In this document: positions 27,001 to 36,633 of the stretch, in pieces
Layout: the number at the start of each line of letters is the position of its first letter
Position numbering within the stretch: the first letter of the stretch is position 1
Assembly (NCBI GenBank): GCA_016219875.1
Contig: JACRJZ010000062.1
Span: 1 to 64,000, forward strand
Length of the DNA stretch: 64,000 bases
Source: Verrucomicrobiota bacterium
GTDB lineage: Bacteria; Verrucomicrobiota; Verrucomicrobiia; Limisphaerales; JACRJZ01
Reading direction: 5' to 3'
Made by a program: the position numbers and the translations under genes
Notes under the pieces: model-generated
The model's database searches: none
What the model was told of the DNA's origin: nothing
The model's input: the letters and a program-made list of their open reading frames with translations, nothing else

Positions 27001-30000
27001 GCTCGACCCAGGTGGACGTAATTCCCGCCGTTGCGTACATCACCTACACGGGCATCCGCCGCAATACCTCAATTGGTTCGCGACGCTTCATCTACGGCCC
27101 TCCGGAGGGGGTGCCAACCGGGATCGCGGTGGCGGAAAACACAATCATCGACACGATCGAGCCGGATTCGATCCTCATTCAATCCCGAGTGCCCGTTACG
27201 CTCCTGGACAACATCTTCAAGAGCCGGCCTGAGAATGCGGAGGGTCCGGTGGTTGTCACGCAGGACAACCTGCTGGCGGTCGGCAACCTGTTCACCGTCA
27301 CCAACGCCCTGTGGTGCAACGGCCGCACCGTCTTCCTAGATAACGAGGTGGCCACGGAGGACTCCCTTGATCTGACCGTTCCGGCGATGCCCCAAACCTT
27401 GCCGAACCGCCATCGCACGGTCTTCGAGGTGCCCGTCGGGGCTGACGCAGCCACCCTCCAGCAGATCATCAACCAAGCTGCCCAGCTCCAGGGGGAACGC
27501 CCCGTGGTCCACCTCCCACAAAGCCTCTATCGCGTGACGAATACCATCATCATCCCCGCCTCGACGGATCTTCAACTGGTGGGTGACGGCAATTGCCATG
27601 TGAGTGAGTTGATTTGGGAGGGTAGCGGATCGGGTCCGATCCTGCGCCTGGTCGGCCCGGTGCGGGCCACGCTGCGTGACCTGAGTGTCAGCCAAAGCAC
27701 TCATCCTGCGACCGCCATCGTGCTTGAAGACGTGGACCAACCCGGCTCTCGGATCTTCACCGACCAACTGAACTACGGTTCAGGTCGGTTGTGTGCCTTG
27801 ATGGATCGTTTGGACAACACCGACGTGCAAATGCACCGTCTTCAGTTTTATGACGTGAGCGAAGCTGGGGTCCGCGTCATCGGTGGGCCAAGACTTGGCG
27901 CAGGAGGCTCCGCCCCAGGACGAACTTCGCTTTATTCGTCCGTCTGTGTGGCGCATCCAGTTCGCTACACCTATGAGGTTCTCAACGGAGCGGATCTCCT
28001 GCTCCAGGAGGCCTGGTTCGAGGACACCACGCCGAGGTGCTTCAAGGCCAGCGGACATGGACATTTCACCGTTCATGGCGGCCGGGTGAACACGGCCAAC
28101 ACCAACCCTGACGCCCCGGCCGTGGACATCGACGGCTTCGACGGCGAGGCGACCTTCCTCGGCATCTCCTTTTCACGCTACTATTGGTGGGACCCCACCT
28201 ACGACGGACCCGTTTTCCGGGTGCGTGAAGGGAATGAGAACGCTCACGTTTTGGTGCTGGGCAGTGAGACCGATTACCGCGGCTTCGTTCAAAATGATTC
28301 GCAGGACGCCGAGGTGGGTGCCTTGCTTTCGCAGTCGCGAGCTTCATTGTTGCCGAAGCCCGATCAAGGCGACGCTTCGCCGGAGTTCTTGCGACGTATG
28401 CTGGCGCGCGCCCGCGACACCGCCCCTCGTCCGCTGGTGCCCTTGCCCTCCGGGGTGACCGATGCCCGCATTTACCGGGTGTTTATCTATGTCGCCGATG
28501 TCGGCCTTGTCCTGACACGATCCAACTCCCCTCCCTCCTTCGCCACAGTTTCCACCCAGCAGGTGCCTGAGCACTCTTCTCTCCAGGTGAATTGCGCCGC
28601 CAGCGATCCCGACCTTCCGTTCAATCTGCTCACCTACAGTCTGCTGGAGGCGCCCACAGGCGCGACCATCAACCCCACGAACGGCCTCTTTTCCTGGACG
28701 CCTGGCCCCTTCACCGTCAGCAACACCTATCCCGTCACCGTCCGAGTCGTGGACGATGGCAGCCCGCCCTTGTCCGCCACCCAGCAGTTTTTCATCGCTG
28801 TGATTTACACGAATCACCCACCCGTAGTTCTGCCGGTGGTCACCAATCTGTTTGCTTCGAAAGGATTTCTCTTCTCCCTGCCAATGGCCGTAGACGCCGA
28901 AACGAACCAAGTCACCTGGAATCTGCTGCAAGGCCCGCCGGGAATGACCATTCATCCTGAATCGGGAGTGATCTCGTGGCTGCCCAGTTTGACAATGGCG
29001 ACTGGTTTGTACCACGTTGTTGTTCAGGCGATGGACAACTGGGTTCCACCTCGAACTGGCGAAACCAGCTTCGACATCCAACTCTTGCCCGCCAGCATCC
29101 TGGCGGAAATCCAACTGGCGGCGACAGCGTACGCCAACAGCACCATCATTGCGTCCAACACTCTGGGGCCGGAATGGTTCAACTGGCGGGGCCGCATCTC
29201 GCAGATGACTCCCGCGGGGGCGACGAATCCTTCCGCAGTTTTGATGTTCGATTGGGACGCAAACATACCTTGTGTCTTGCGATCACAGCAGGCTTCCCGC
29301 GACCACGAAGTGGAGGTTTGGAAGACACGCGGCCCGGTCTTCCTCCGGTTCGCCGAGGATGGCAGCGCTCTCCGTATCGACTACGAGTTGTCCGGTTCCG
29401 GCCGCTTGAATGTGGATATCGTCTTTGGTTTGGCTGACCTGAGTGGCAATCCCTCGTCAGGCTACACCATCTGGACGACGAACAATTTGGTCGCCATGAT
29501 CCCAGGTTTTCATCTGCCGATAGCCGATGAGGACTCTTTCACCTTTGGCGTCGAGGGCGTGGAGATTTATGCCAAATACCAGGGTGTTGAGTTCCTTCGC
29601 TTTCCTCAGTACCGACAAACGAAGTCCGGGTCCGCAGGGGTCAGGCTCTGGGGCTACGATGACGGTCTGCGTTTCATCCACGTTCGGTTCAAGGCGGAAA
29701 AGCCGCTCTTCAGCGACCTGGCCAATGGCCTTTTCGATATGCGGGACTTCGGGTTGAGGTCGGTCCAAGTGACCGGGTCGATGGCGGCGGGAAGTACGCA
29801 GTTGTCGTTGAGTGCTTCACCGAATCCGCCGTTCAAGCCGGGCGACTGGATCATCGTGGAAACGGGTGGCGAAGCCGGACAAGGCAAGCGAGGAACAGTG
29901 GGCGTAGGCGGCATTTGGCCAAGCCTGCGGTACCCAAATCTGTCCGCCCGCGATACCGATGCCAGCCAACCGGTGAACACCTATTGCTGGACTGAGGACG

Positions 30001-33000
30001 ACGGGAGCGTTTACCAGTGGGACGGCACCGTCTGGCAGGACCGGGCACGCTATATGGACGGCGAACGGGCTGTCACCAATTACTATCTAGCCAAAGCCGT
30101 CCCCAAAGCGCTGCGGGCACAGGTGGCGGCAGTCTCCCTGGATGGCTTGGTGTTGACCCTCAGCGAGGCGGCCCAAGCCTCGGTAACGAATGCCAGTGTC
30201 TTCTTCGACAACGCACCGGTTCTCAACATGACGTTTGGCGAACCCGAATGGATGAAGTCAACAATGCCGATGCGCTTCGTGTTGTCCGTTCCTGCCGGCA
30301 ATTTTGCGATGGGCGATCCGGTCTGGTTGCTCAACCGGCCTGGCTGTGGCATTCGCGGAACTGGCACGAATACCACGCGGCTGTTCAGCCCGAAAGGGAC
30401 GCCTTCGGCCAGCGTGTTTGTCTTCGGCTCTTCCAATGCTTTCGTGGAGTCGATTCATTTGCAGGGGAATGGGCTGCTTGAGGGCTTTGGACTGCCCTTT
30501 TATCATCCGCGCAGTGGATTTTGGAATGGGGTCACGGAGACTTCAGGTGACGCCGCAGGCCGTGGTTCTCTGCAATTCTACCTGTGCCCGGAGGGTAGAA
30601 CTCGCGACGTCCTGATTACGGACCCACTCAGCGACGCGGGTGCGGGGCTATGGGTTGTCTCCTGCGATTCATTCGCGGTTGAGAGTGTCGCGATTCGAAA
30701 ACGCACCCCCACTCTTGGTTCAGGTGCGTTGGTCGAGTTTGATTGGTTCAACCGCGGTTCAGTAAGCAATTTGGTTCTCGACAGCGATTGGCTGGCGTTG
30801 GGAGTCAAGACTTGGGATGCGGACAACATGGTATGGGACGACGTGCGGGGGCGCAATGTGACTTTACTGGGCGGGGGCAACCTGGTGATCCGCAACAGTC
30901 AGTTTCTCTTCGATGCCATGGTTCAAGAGGGGCAGGACTATTGGACACCGATTGACCGGGCCGTGATATTCCTCAGCGGAAGCCAGGATCCCGGGCAACA
31001 GTTCCTTTTGGAAAACGTGCGGATCGAGCAACAGGGCTACATGAATAGCCGGCAGGAGGTGCTCTGGGGCATCAGAGGCTACAGCGGTTACTCTCTGCGT
31101 GTCGTCGGCGGATCCTACACCTCCCCGGATTATGTCGCGGGCACCCAAGGATATGCGGGACGTGGTCTGGACTCCGGCACCACGACCAACTGGGTTGAGC
31201 ACTTCCGCGTTTCGGGAGCACCGCAGGATTACAACATCAGGGTCGGCACGGGATTCATAACCAACTGCTGGGCCGATGCGATTCGGCCCGCGCCGGCTGT
31301 GCGCATCGAGAAGTGCTGGATGGACAGCAATCTGGCGCCGATCATTGGTCGCCTCGTTGAGTTTCCGGAAAACCACTTCACCCAGAGTGCCGTCCTCGGA
31401 ATCAGCGGGAATCCCTTGGAGCCGGGCAGTACCTTGATCACCAATGGAGTGGTTGAAGTGGTGGCAGGCGGAAAGAGCGAAGTCAACCTGGACGCCGGGC
31501 GGTATGCGTGGACGGAACTGGCCGGAGACTTTGACCTCGTAGTGCGGGCGGATAATCTGCTCCCGGTGAATCCCGGCAGACGGGCCGGCATCATGATTCG
31601 ACGCAGCCTCGCGCCGGACGCCGTGGAGGCCGCCATCTGCGCGGGAGATCAGGGCGTTCGCACTTTCACACGTACGGTGCTTGGGCAAAATGCTTGGGAG
31701 CGCGGCGGCGCTTACATTGGAGAACTTCCGAACGTCTGGCTGCGACTGCGGCGGGAGGGCACTCGCATCACGACTTACCAAGACCCAACCCACGGCTGGT
31801 TATGGCGCACCAACGCGAGCTTCGATCTTCCAGAAGTGCTGGCGTCTTCCAACAGCGTCTTGGTGGGCTTCTATGCCAGTTCAGATAACAACGCCGCCGG
31901 GCAGACCACGCGGGCGGTCTTTCGGGATTTGCGATTGGCCAATCTCTCGCCTGTGTCGGTGCTGCCAGTCAGCGAAGGCAGCACAATCAGCTTTACCGTT
32001 CCTGGTTTCGATGACAACAACCCGGCACAACAATTGAGGTGGACTCTGGCTCCGGGCAGTCCCGATGGGGCGATGATTGATCCCGCGACAGGCGAGTTTT
32101 CGTGGACACCCACAGAAGCCCAGGGGCCAAGCACGAATCTGGTGACTCTGCGGGTTTCCGACGATGGCATTCCCAGCCTGAGCGCCAACAACAGCTTCAC
32201 CGTCATTGTCAACGAGACGAACAGTCCTCCGGTGCTCACCGTGCCGACGAATCAGACGATTAATGAACTGGCGGCTTGGAGCGACACGGCGTCTGCGACT
32301 GACCCGGACATCCCGACCAATGCGCTGAGCTTTGAGAAGGTGGGCGTGAACCCGGTGGGATTGACCGTGAGTTCCAACGGGGGCATCGCCTGGACACCCA
32401 GTGAGGCGCACGGGCCGGGCGTCCATACCGTCACTGTCCGGGTGTTTGACGACGGTGAGCCGAGTGAGAGCGTGACGCAGAGCTTCACGGTGGTGGTGCG
32501 TGAGGTAAACACGGCGCCTCAGTTGGCGGCGCAATCGGATCGGACGGTCAATGAGTTGGCGACGTTGAACCTGACGAACCTGGTCACGGACGCGGACTTT
32601 CCAGCCAGCCAGATGACCTTTGAACTGCTGGCCGGGCCAGTGGGGATGGTCTTGAATCCAGCGACAGGGGTTCTGACGTGGACGCCCACCGAAACGCAAG
32701 GGCCGAGCACAAACTGGATCACAGTGCGAGTGTTCGATGATGGCGTGGGTAATCTGAGTGCGACGCAGAGTTTCGGCGTGGTGGTGCGGGAAGTGAACAC
32801 CGCGCCGCAGTTGGCGGTGCCGGCTGATCAGACCATCGATGAACTCACAACGTTGAGCCTCAGCGCCAGCGCCACAGATGAGGACGTTCCCGGCAACAAG
32901 CTGACCTGTGAGTTGCTGGCCGGGCCGACGGGAATGACGTTGGCCACGAACACCGGAGTCCTTGCCTGGACTCCCATGGAAGCCCAAGGGCCGAGCACGA

Positions 33001-33587
33001 ACGTGGTGAGTTTGCGGGTGTTCGACGACGGCGCGCCCAGCCTGAGTGCGACCAACAGTTTCACGGTCGTCGTGCGGGAAGTGAACATGGCGCCGACGGT
33101 GACGCTCACCAGTCCGACCAACGGCGCGGTGTTCGGCCGATACGCTCCGGTGGTGTTGGAAGCGGTGGCGGAAGACCCGGATGGCAATCTGCAAGCCGTC
33201 GAGTTCCTCGATGGAACGAATCGGCTCGAAGAAGTGACCTCTCCGCCATACCGGTTCGTTTGGACCAACGGAGCGGCTGGGCCGCATTTCCTCAGAGCTT
33301 GGGCGCGGGACGCAGAAGGATTGGCCGTCGAGTCGCTGGTGGCGGCCATCACCCTCCTGCCTCCCATCGCGGCTCGCGTCGAACCGGGGACCTTCAGTGC
33401 GACGCAAGGCTTCTGGTTGCGGGTGAGCGGCGAGCCTGGAAGCCGATGCGCGGTGGAGGCGTCTTCCGATCTGGTGAATTGGGCCGGCGCGGGCACCAAC
33501 GCTCTGAACGGCGAGGGGACGTGGTGGTTCTTCGATCCATCGGCCACGAACTGCGTCCAGCGGTTCTATCGGGTCAGGGAGAGGTGA
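23826..33587 (+). CDS. Giant exported protein with PA14, pectate-lyase-like helices and Ig repeats
   Basis: Up to 3253 residues. The start is unresolved: ATG 23826 is used, but the first 55-60 codons look like repeat DNA, and a GTG or TTG start near 23994-24003 would place the hydrophobic segment (LFALSCVLYGHSALAACLAF) at the N-terminus. Residue numbers are from 23826. Two copies of PA14-like domain, Ig-like domain and SbsA-type Ig-like domain occupy 108-472 and 475-835. A pectate-lyase-3/GH55-type helix starts near 848 (RRDFGAKGDGVTDDTDAIQQ), with a second helix at about 1201-1558. Putative-Ig/cadherin-like domains follow (1568-1755), then a long unassigned region with helix-like parts (to about 2551), a DUF1349-like lectin fold (2551-2704), four Ig repeats (SxxTNxVxxRVFDDG) to 3084, a Big-type Ig domain and the shared tail module (EASSDLVNW to RFYRVRER). 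Probably a secreted polysaccharide-binding or -cleaving protein. Confidence 0.8.
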   Translation: MKPTLFKQESENREATDGPFHCRKELKETQRGNTRWPLFGARPFLILAGCKDSLEAVERRLQLRLFALSCVLYGHSALAACLAFSLLLCGSPTARAVDPPPPPPGLALTNGALLHKVFTNLSGVLVADLTNQSRFPNQPDLVGYVSQSETPVNSGDHYGAMLQGYLTPPASGDYIFYLSSDDQGALFLSTNSSPAGKQLVAWEPQWNGLRQWTNSANQSSRGTPPANVSPPIHLEAGGTYYVEAWLKEGSGDDSLSVAWQMPGGSPPETGSAPIPSAYLSAPWVTGPAVFCGPPQNQTVGELGRPSFSADLAALPPVTLQWLKNATPVADATNGVLTLSSAALVDDGAQLQLMASNAWGSVTSAPAMLTVLPDLTPPLVVSVTAGHIFNRVTILFSEEINPQDATNTVNFTVSGLEVAGAFLLSDGKTVVLDTSLQTTGAVYTVSLHGIRDRSAAANLVADNTQVGFTAPVLTRGFLTRECFTGIPGSSLANLLANPKFPLMPDVSDHVSRFESSYLAMDSYGLRLSGLLCPPVTGDYVFFLCSDDEGVLYLSTNEAPSNKVQIAREPLWNPLRQWHNAVNQSSRGTPPANVSAPIHLEAGQRYYVEALMKEGDGGDHLEVAWQKPGDPAPENFSDPIAGTYLATYVVAPGASLSIVSNPASVTIADHQNATFEVKARASAQDRFYQWQRNGEDIPGANGRTFTTPRVSLADSGARYRCLVSIPGASAVSQEATLTVVADADPPQLLAAEGGIGLDRVTLSFSEPLLSADVTNLSHYALSGGINVLSARLARNGTNLVLQTTPQAEGVEYTVTVSGLRDQSAAGNLIASNSPIAFYAWQNEEFVGPFSSWADVRRDFGAKGDGVTDDTDAIQQALDNLGTQGVEGFSDHPASLYFPAGTYRITRSVRLFARDSVSMVGEHPDTTTILWDGPVGADMLVADGTRRSKWTRLTWDGGTKARTGVFHTQTPGGFGVTDLEHSDEIFRDMETGVLSRPDPQFGLGDTISIMRCRFQRCSTAGMMTDHSMALEMLARHCTFEDCAIGAYARNGSIHVYDSLFLRSTQVDVIPAVAYITYTGIRRNTSIGSRRFIYGPPEGVPTGIAVAENTIIDTIEPDSILIQSRVPVTLLDNIFKSRPENAEGPVVVTQDNLLAVGNLFTVTNALWCNGRTVFLDNEVATEDSLDLTVPAMPQTLPNRHRTVFEVPVGADAATLQQIINQAAQLQGERPVVHLPQSLYRVTNTIIIPASTDLQLVGDGNCHVSELIWEGSGSGPILRLVGPVRATLRDLSVSQSTHPATAIVLEDVDQPGSRIFTDQLNYGSGRLCALMDRLDNTDVQMHRLQFYDVSEAGVRVIGGPRLGAGGSAPGRTSLYSSVCVAHPVRYTYEVLNGADLLLQEAWFEDTTPRCFKASGHGHFTVHGGRVNTANTNPDAPAVDIDGFDGEATFLGISFSRYYWWDPTYDGPVFRVREGNENAHVLVLGSETDYRGFVQNDSQDAEVGALLSQSRASLLPKPDQGDASPEFLRRMLARARDTAPRPLVPLPSGVTDARIYRVFIYVADVGLVLTRSNSPPSFATVSTQQVPEHSSLQVNCAASDPDLPFNLLTYSLLEAPTGATINPTNGLFSWTPGPFTVSNTYPVTVRVVDDGSPPLSATQQFFIAVIYTNHPPVVLPVVTNLFASKGFLFSLPMAVDAETNQVTWNLLQGPPGMTIHPESGVISWLPSLTMATGLYHVVVQAMDNWVPPRTGETSFDIQLLPASILAEIQLAATAYANSTIIASNTLGPEWFNWRGRISQMTPAGATNPSAVLMFDWDANIPCVLRSQQASRDHEVEVWKTRGPVFLRFAEDGSALRIDYELSGSGRLNVDIVFGLADLSGNPSSGYTIWTTNNLVAMIPGFHLPIADEDSFTFGVEGVEIYAKYQGVEFLRFPQYRQTKSGSAGVRLWGYDDGLRFIHVRFKAEKPLFSDLANGLFDMRDFGLRSVQVTGSMAAGSTQLSLSASPNPPFKPGDWIIVETGGEAGQGKRGTVGVGGIWPSLRYPNLSARDTDASQPVNTYCWTEDDGSVYQWDGTVWQDRARYMDGERAVTNYYLAKAVPKALRAQVAAVSLDGLVLTLSEAAQASVTNASVFFDNAPVLNMTFGEPEWMKSTMPMRFVLSVPAGNFAMGDPVWLLNRPGCGIRGTGTNTTRLFSPKGTPSASVFVFGSSNAFVESIHLQGNGLLEGFGLPFYHPRSGFWNGVTETSGDAAGRGSLQFYLCPEGRTRDVLITDPLSDAGAGLWVVSCDSFAVESVAIRKRTPTLGSGALVEFDWFNRGSVSNLVLDSDWLALGVKTWDADNMVWDDVRGRNVTLLGGGNLVIRNSQFLFDAMVQEGQDYWTPIDRAVIFLSGSQDPGQQFLLENVRIEQQGYMNSRQEVLWGIRGYSGYSLRVVGGSYTSPDYVAGTQGYAGRGLDSGTTTNWVEHFRVSGAPQDYNIRVGTGFITNCWADAIRPAPAVRIEKCWMDSNLAPIIGRLVEFPENHFTQSAVLGISGNPLEPGSTLITNGVVEVVAGGKSEVNLDAGRYAWTELAGDFDLVVRADNLLPVNPGRRAGIMIRRSLAPDAVEAAICAGDQGVRTFTRTVLGQNAWERGGAYIGELPNVWLRLRREGTRITTYQDPTHGWLWRTNASFDLPEVLASSNSVLVGFYASSDNNAAGQTTRAVFRDLRLANLSPVSVLPVSEGSTISFTVPGFDDNNPAQQLRWTLAPGSPDGAMIDPATGEFSWTPTEAQGPSTNLVTLRVSDDGIPSLSANNSFTVIVNETNSPPVLTVPTNQTINELAAWSDTASATDPDIPTNALSFEKVGVNPVGLTVSSNGGIAWTPSEAHGPGVHTVTVRVFDDGEPSESVTQSFTVVVREVNTAPQLAAQSDRTVNELATLNLTNLVTDADFPASQMTFELLAGPVGMVLNPATGVLTWTPTETQGPSTNWITVRVFDDGVGNLSATQSFGVVVREVNTAPQLAVPADQTIDELTTLSLSASATDEDVPGNKLTCELLAGPTGMTLATNTGVLAWTPMEAQGPSTNVVSLRVFDDGAPSLSATNSFTVVVREVNMAPTVTLTSPTNGAVFGRYAPVVLEAVAEDPDGNLQAVEFLDGTNRLEEVTSPPYRFVWTNGAAGPHFLRAWARDAEGLAVESLVAAITLLPPIAARVEPGTFSATQGFWLRVSGEPGSRCAVEASSDLVNWAGAGTNALNGEGTWWFFDPSATNCVQRFYRVRER

Positions 33588-33779
33588 GAATCTTCACAAT
33601 TTCCAAAAAACTTGTTGCATCTGCTTGGCGCATTGGTAAATTCCGCGCTCCGTTTTCCCGGCAGAAGGGATCACGGAACGCATTGATTCGGCTGGCCGAT
33701 AACCGATCCCCGGACTCGGGGCGGGAATGATGGTCGGACCACTCCAAGGCGCTGACTTGGGATTGTGTTTTAGAATTTT
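33588..33779 (+). promoter_or_regulatory. Leader and possible promoter of the ribosomal superoperon
   Basis: A sigma-70-like pair can be proposed: TTGCAT (33615-33620), a 16-bp spacer and TAAATT (33637-33642). A small hairpin (CCCCG and CGGGG, 33708-33721) lies in the leader. There is no Shine-Dalgarno sequence before the rplB ATG. A promoter is needed here because the preceding gene is unrelated; the exact boxes are a guess. Confidence 0.35.
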
Positions 33780-34634
33780 ATGCCAGTTAAGACATTTAGA
33801 CCGCTGACGCCGTCACGACGCTACATAGCCATAGCGTCGTTCGACGAGATTACCAAGACGAAGCCGGAGAAGTCGCTGGTCCAGATTCGCAAGAAGACCG
33901 GTGGCCGCAACTGCTACGGTCGCGTCACGGCCCGGGGCATCGGCGGGGGCCACAAGCAGAAGCTCCGCCTCGTCGATTTCAAACGCGAGAAGCACGGCAT
34001 GGAAGCCAAAGTGGTGGCCATCGAATACGATCCTTGCCGATCGGCCCGGCTGGCTCTGCTCGAATACAAGGACGGCGAGAAGCGCTACATCGTCGCGCCG
34101 TTGGGTCTTCAAGTGGGCACCACCATCCTCAGCGGCCCGACCGCGGGACCCGATCTCGGCAATTATCTTCCTCTCCGGTCCATTCCCGTCGGTCTCCCGA
34201 TTCACAACATCGAGTTGAATCCGGGCCGCGGCGGTCAGATGGTGCGCACGGCGGGGTCGTCCGCCACGTTGATGTCCCGCGATCAGGGTTACGCCCAGAT
34301 CCGTCTGCCTTCGGGTGAAATCCGCAAGGTCAACGAGAATTGTTACGCGTGCATCGGCCAGGTCGGCAATCCCGACCATGAGTTGGAAGTGCTCGGCAAG
34401 GCCGGCAAGTCCCGCCATCTCGGCATCCGTCCGGTGAACCGTGGCGTGTCGCGCAATCCGGTCGATCATCCCAATGGTGGCGGCGCCGGCAAGTCCAAGT
34501 CCGGCGGCGGCTGGCAGCAGTTGACCTCGCCGTGGGGCTTGATCGCCAAGGGCTATCGGACCCGGGTGAAGAAGAAATTTTCCAACCGGTTCATCCTGGT
34601 GCGGCGCGATGGCCGTCCCATGAAGCAACGCTAG
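33780..34634 (+). CDS. rplB: 50S ribosomal protein L2
   Basis: 284 residues, slightly longer than the 273 of E. coli. L2 is at the peptidyl-transferase centre and is needed for subunit association. Conserved parts include GGRNCYGRVTARGIGGGHKQ, SGPTAGPDLGNYLPL, GGQMVRTAGSSA and the C-terminal GVSRNPVDHPNGGG with the functionally key histidine. It is the first gene of the cluster. The genes that normally precede it (rpsJ, rplC, rplD, rplW) are not upstream; a giant exported protein gene is there instead. Confidence 0.98.
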   Translation: MPVKTFRPLTPSRRYIAIASFDEITKTKPEKSLVQIRKKTGGRNCYGRVTARGIGGGHKQKLRLVDFKREKHGMEAKVVAIEYDPCRSARLALLEYKDGEKRYIVAPLGLQVGTTILSGPTAGPDLGNYLPLRSIPVGLPIHNIELNPGRGGQMVRTAGSSATLMSRDQGYAQIRLPSGEIRKVNENCYACIGQVGNPDHELEVLGKAGKSRHLGIRPVNRGVSRNPVDHPNGGGAGKSKSGGGWQQLTSPWGLIAKGYRTRVKKKFSNRFILVRRDGRPMKQR

Positions 34635-34656
34635 TTCAACCCGTTTTTAAGTTCCT

Positions 34657-34938
34657 ATGGGACGATCAATCAAAAAAGGCCCGTTCATTGACGGCCATCT
34701 GATGGAAAAAATCCAGAAGGCCAAGGCCGCGAGCAGCAAGGCGCCGATCAAGACTTGGTCGCGCCGCTCGGTGATCACGCCGGACTTCGTGGGTCTGACC
34801 TTCAACGTGCATAACGGCAAGGTCTTCAACCCGGTCTTCGTGACGGAAAACATGGTGGGGCACCGGCTCGGCGAATTCTCACTGACCCGCATTTTCAAGA
34901 AGCACGGCGCCCACACTGCCAAGGCGGAGGCCAAGTAA
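34657..34938 (+). CDS. rpsS: 30S ribosomal protein S19
   Basis: 93 residues, the standard length. It starts [15 protein letters not shown] and contains [24 protein letters not shown] and [15 protein letters not shown], all S19 hallmarks. It binds 16S rRNA in the 30S head with S13. It lies 22 bp after rplB. Confidence 0.98.
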   Translation: MGRSIKKGPFIDGHLMEKIQKAKAASSKAPIKTWSRRSVITPDFVGLTFNVHNGKVFNPVFVTENMVGHRLGEFSLTRIFKKHGAHTAKAEAK

Positions 34939-34942
34939 TCAC

Positions 34943-35281
34943 ATGGAAGTCCAAGCCATCACCCGCAACGTTCACATGTCCCCGCAGAAGATGCGGGAGG
35001 TGTGCCGCCAGATTCAGGGTCTGCCGGCCCTCAAGGCCAAGGCCGCTCTTCAGTTTGTTTGCCGCAAGTCGGCCCGCGAAGTGGAGAAGACCCTCAAGAG
35101 CGCCATCGCCAACGCCGAAAACGGCGCGGCGAAGGCCAAGGCCGAAACGCTTATCGTGCGCGAGGCCGTAGCCCAGACCGGCATGAGAATGAAACGCTTT
35201 ACCCCCAAGGCCCGCGGCTCCGCCGGCCCGATCATCAAACGCTACTGCCACATCAAGATCGTTTTGACAGACGAAGAGTAA
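34943..35281 (+). CDS. rplV: 50S ribosomal protein L22
   Basis: 112 residues, the usual size. [18 protein letters not shown] at the N-terminus and the C-terminal beta-hairpin region ([20 protein letters not shown]) are typical. The hairpin lines the nascent-peptide exit tunnel; macrolide-resistance changes usually map there and none is obvious. It starts 4 bp after the rpsS stop. Confidence 0.98.
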   Translation: MEVQAITRNVHMSPQKMREVCRQIQGLPALKAKAALQFVCRKSAREVEKTLKSAIANAENGAAKAKAETLIVREAVAQTGMRMKRFTPKARGSAGPIIKRYCHIKIVLTDEE

Positions 35282-35285
35282 GCCT

Positions 35286-35948
35286 ATGGGTCAGAAAACT
35301 AATCCGATTGGTCTGCGCGTCGCCGTCAACAAGGACTGGCGCTCCAAGTGGTTTGCCAACAAGAAAGAGTTCGGCCCACTGCTCACCGAGGACCGGAAGA
35401 TCCGCGATCTGCTCAAGGGCAAGCTGAGGGAAGCCGGCGTGCCCAGGATCCTCATCGAGCGCGCGGCCAACCGCTGCCGCGTCACCATCCTCACTGCCCG
35501 GCCCGGCGTGGTCATTGGCCGCAAGGGCGCGGAGATCGACAAGCTCAAGGAAGACCTCTCCAAAATGACCGGCAAGGAGTGCTACATCGACATCCTGGAG
35601 ATCAAGTCTCCGGAAACCGACGCGCAACTGGTGGCCGAAGGCGTGGCCGTGCAACTGGAGCGCCGCGTCAGCTTCCGCCGCGCCATGAAAAAGGCCATCC
35701 AGACGGCGATGGACATGGGCGCCGAGGGGATCAAGATTCGTTGCGCCGGACGCCTGGGCGGGGCGGAATTGGCCCGCGTAGAGACGTACCACGAAGGCCG
35801 CGTGCCGTTGCACACCTTGCGCGCGAACATTGATTACGGCTTCGCCGAAGCCCGCACTCTCTACGGCAAACTCGGCATCAAATGCTGGGTCTGCAAAGGC
35901 GAAACGAAGGCCGAGCGGAAGCCCGAAGCGGTGCCCATGACCGCGTAA
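35286..35948 (+). CDS. rpsC: 30S ribosomal protein S3
   Basis: 220 residues. It begins [18 protein letters not shown], followed by a KH domain ([17 protein letters not shown]) and the C-terminal domain ([33 protein letters not shown]). It forms part of the mRNA entry site. It lies 4 bp after rplV. Confidence 0.98.
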   Translation: MGQKTNPIGLRVAVNKDWRSKWFANKKEFGPLLTEDRKIRDLLKGKLREAGVPRILIERAANRCRVTILTARPGVVIGRKGAEIDKLKEDLSKMTGKECYIDILEIKSPETDAQLVAEGVAVQLERRVSFRRAMKKAIQTAMDMGAEGIKIRCAGRLGGAELARVETYHEGRVPLHTLRANIDYGFAEARTLYGKLGIKCWVCKGETKAERKPEAVPMTA

Positions 35949-35970
35949 CCTTTTTACAGGAGATTTTGAT

Positions 35971-36393
35971 ATGCCGTTGATGCCCGCAAGAGTGAAGTAC
36001 CGCAAGATGCAACGCGGCAACCGCGCCGGCTTGGCGATGAGTTGCAACAGCGTCGCGTTTGGCGAATACGGCCTGCAAGCCCTGGAGCGGTGCTGGCTCG
36101 ACACCAAGCAGATCGAGGCCGCCCGCGTCGCCATCAGCCGCCAGATGAAGCGCCACGGCAAGATGTGGATTCGCATCTTCCCGGACAAGAGTTTCACCAA
36201 GAAGCCGCTGGAAACCCGCATGGGCCACGGCAAAGGCCCCCTGGAGTCCTGGGTGGCGGTCATCCGCCCGGCCCAGATTCTGTTTGAAATCGACGGCGTC
36301 ACCGAGGCCGAGGCCCGCGAGTGCCTGCGGCTGGCGGCGACCAAGCTCTGCATCCGCACCAAATTCATTTCCCGGCACCTAAAGATGGCCTAG
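35971..36393 (+). CDS. rplP: 50S ribosomal protein L16
   Basis: 140 residues. [49 protein letters not shown] and [19 protein letters not shown] are conserved L16 segments. L16 helps position A-site tRNA. A clear Shine-Dalgarno (AGGAG) precedes the ATG, unlike the preceding genes. Confidence 0.98.
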   Translation: MPLMPARVKYRKMQRGNRAGLAMSCNSVAFGEYGLQALERCWLDTKQIEAARVAISRQMKRHGKMWIRIFPDKSFTKKPLETRMGHGKGPLESWVAVIRPAQILFEIDGVTEAEARECLRLAATKLCIRTKFISRHLKMA

Positions 36394-36404
36394 CGAGGAA
36401 CGCC

Positions 36405-36626
36405 ATGAAATTTACCGAACTCAAAGACATGACGGTCACGGAGTTGGCGGCCAAGGGCCGCGATCTCCGGCAGGAGATGTTCAACCTCCGCCTCCAGCAG
36501 GCCAGCAGCCAGCTTGAGAAGCCCGCGCGCCTGCGTCTCCTCCGCAAGGACATCGCGCGCATCGAAACCCGGATTTCCCAACTGCGCCACGAGGCCCCAG
36601 CCAAGACGACCGCGACCGCCGCCTAA
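36405..36626 (+). CDS. rpmC: 50S ribosomal protein L29
   Basis: 73 residues from the ATG at 36405, preceded by GAGGAA. MKFTELKDMTVTELAAKGRD and RLRLLRKDIARIETRI form the two-helix L29 fold near the exit tunnel. An alanine/threonine-rich tail (EAPAKTTATAA) extends it slightly. Confidence 0.96.
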   Translation: MKFTELKDMTVTELAAKGRDLRQEMFNLRLQQASSQLEKPARLRLLRKDIARIETRISQLRHEAPAKTTATAA

Positions 36627-36633
36627 CTGACCT

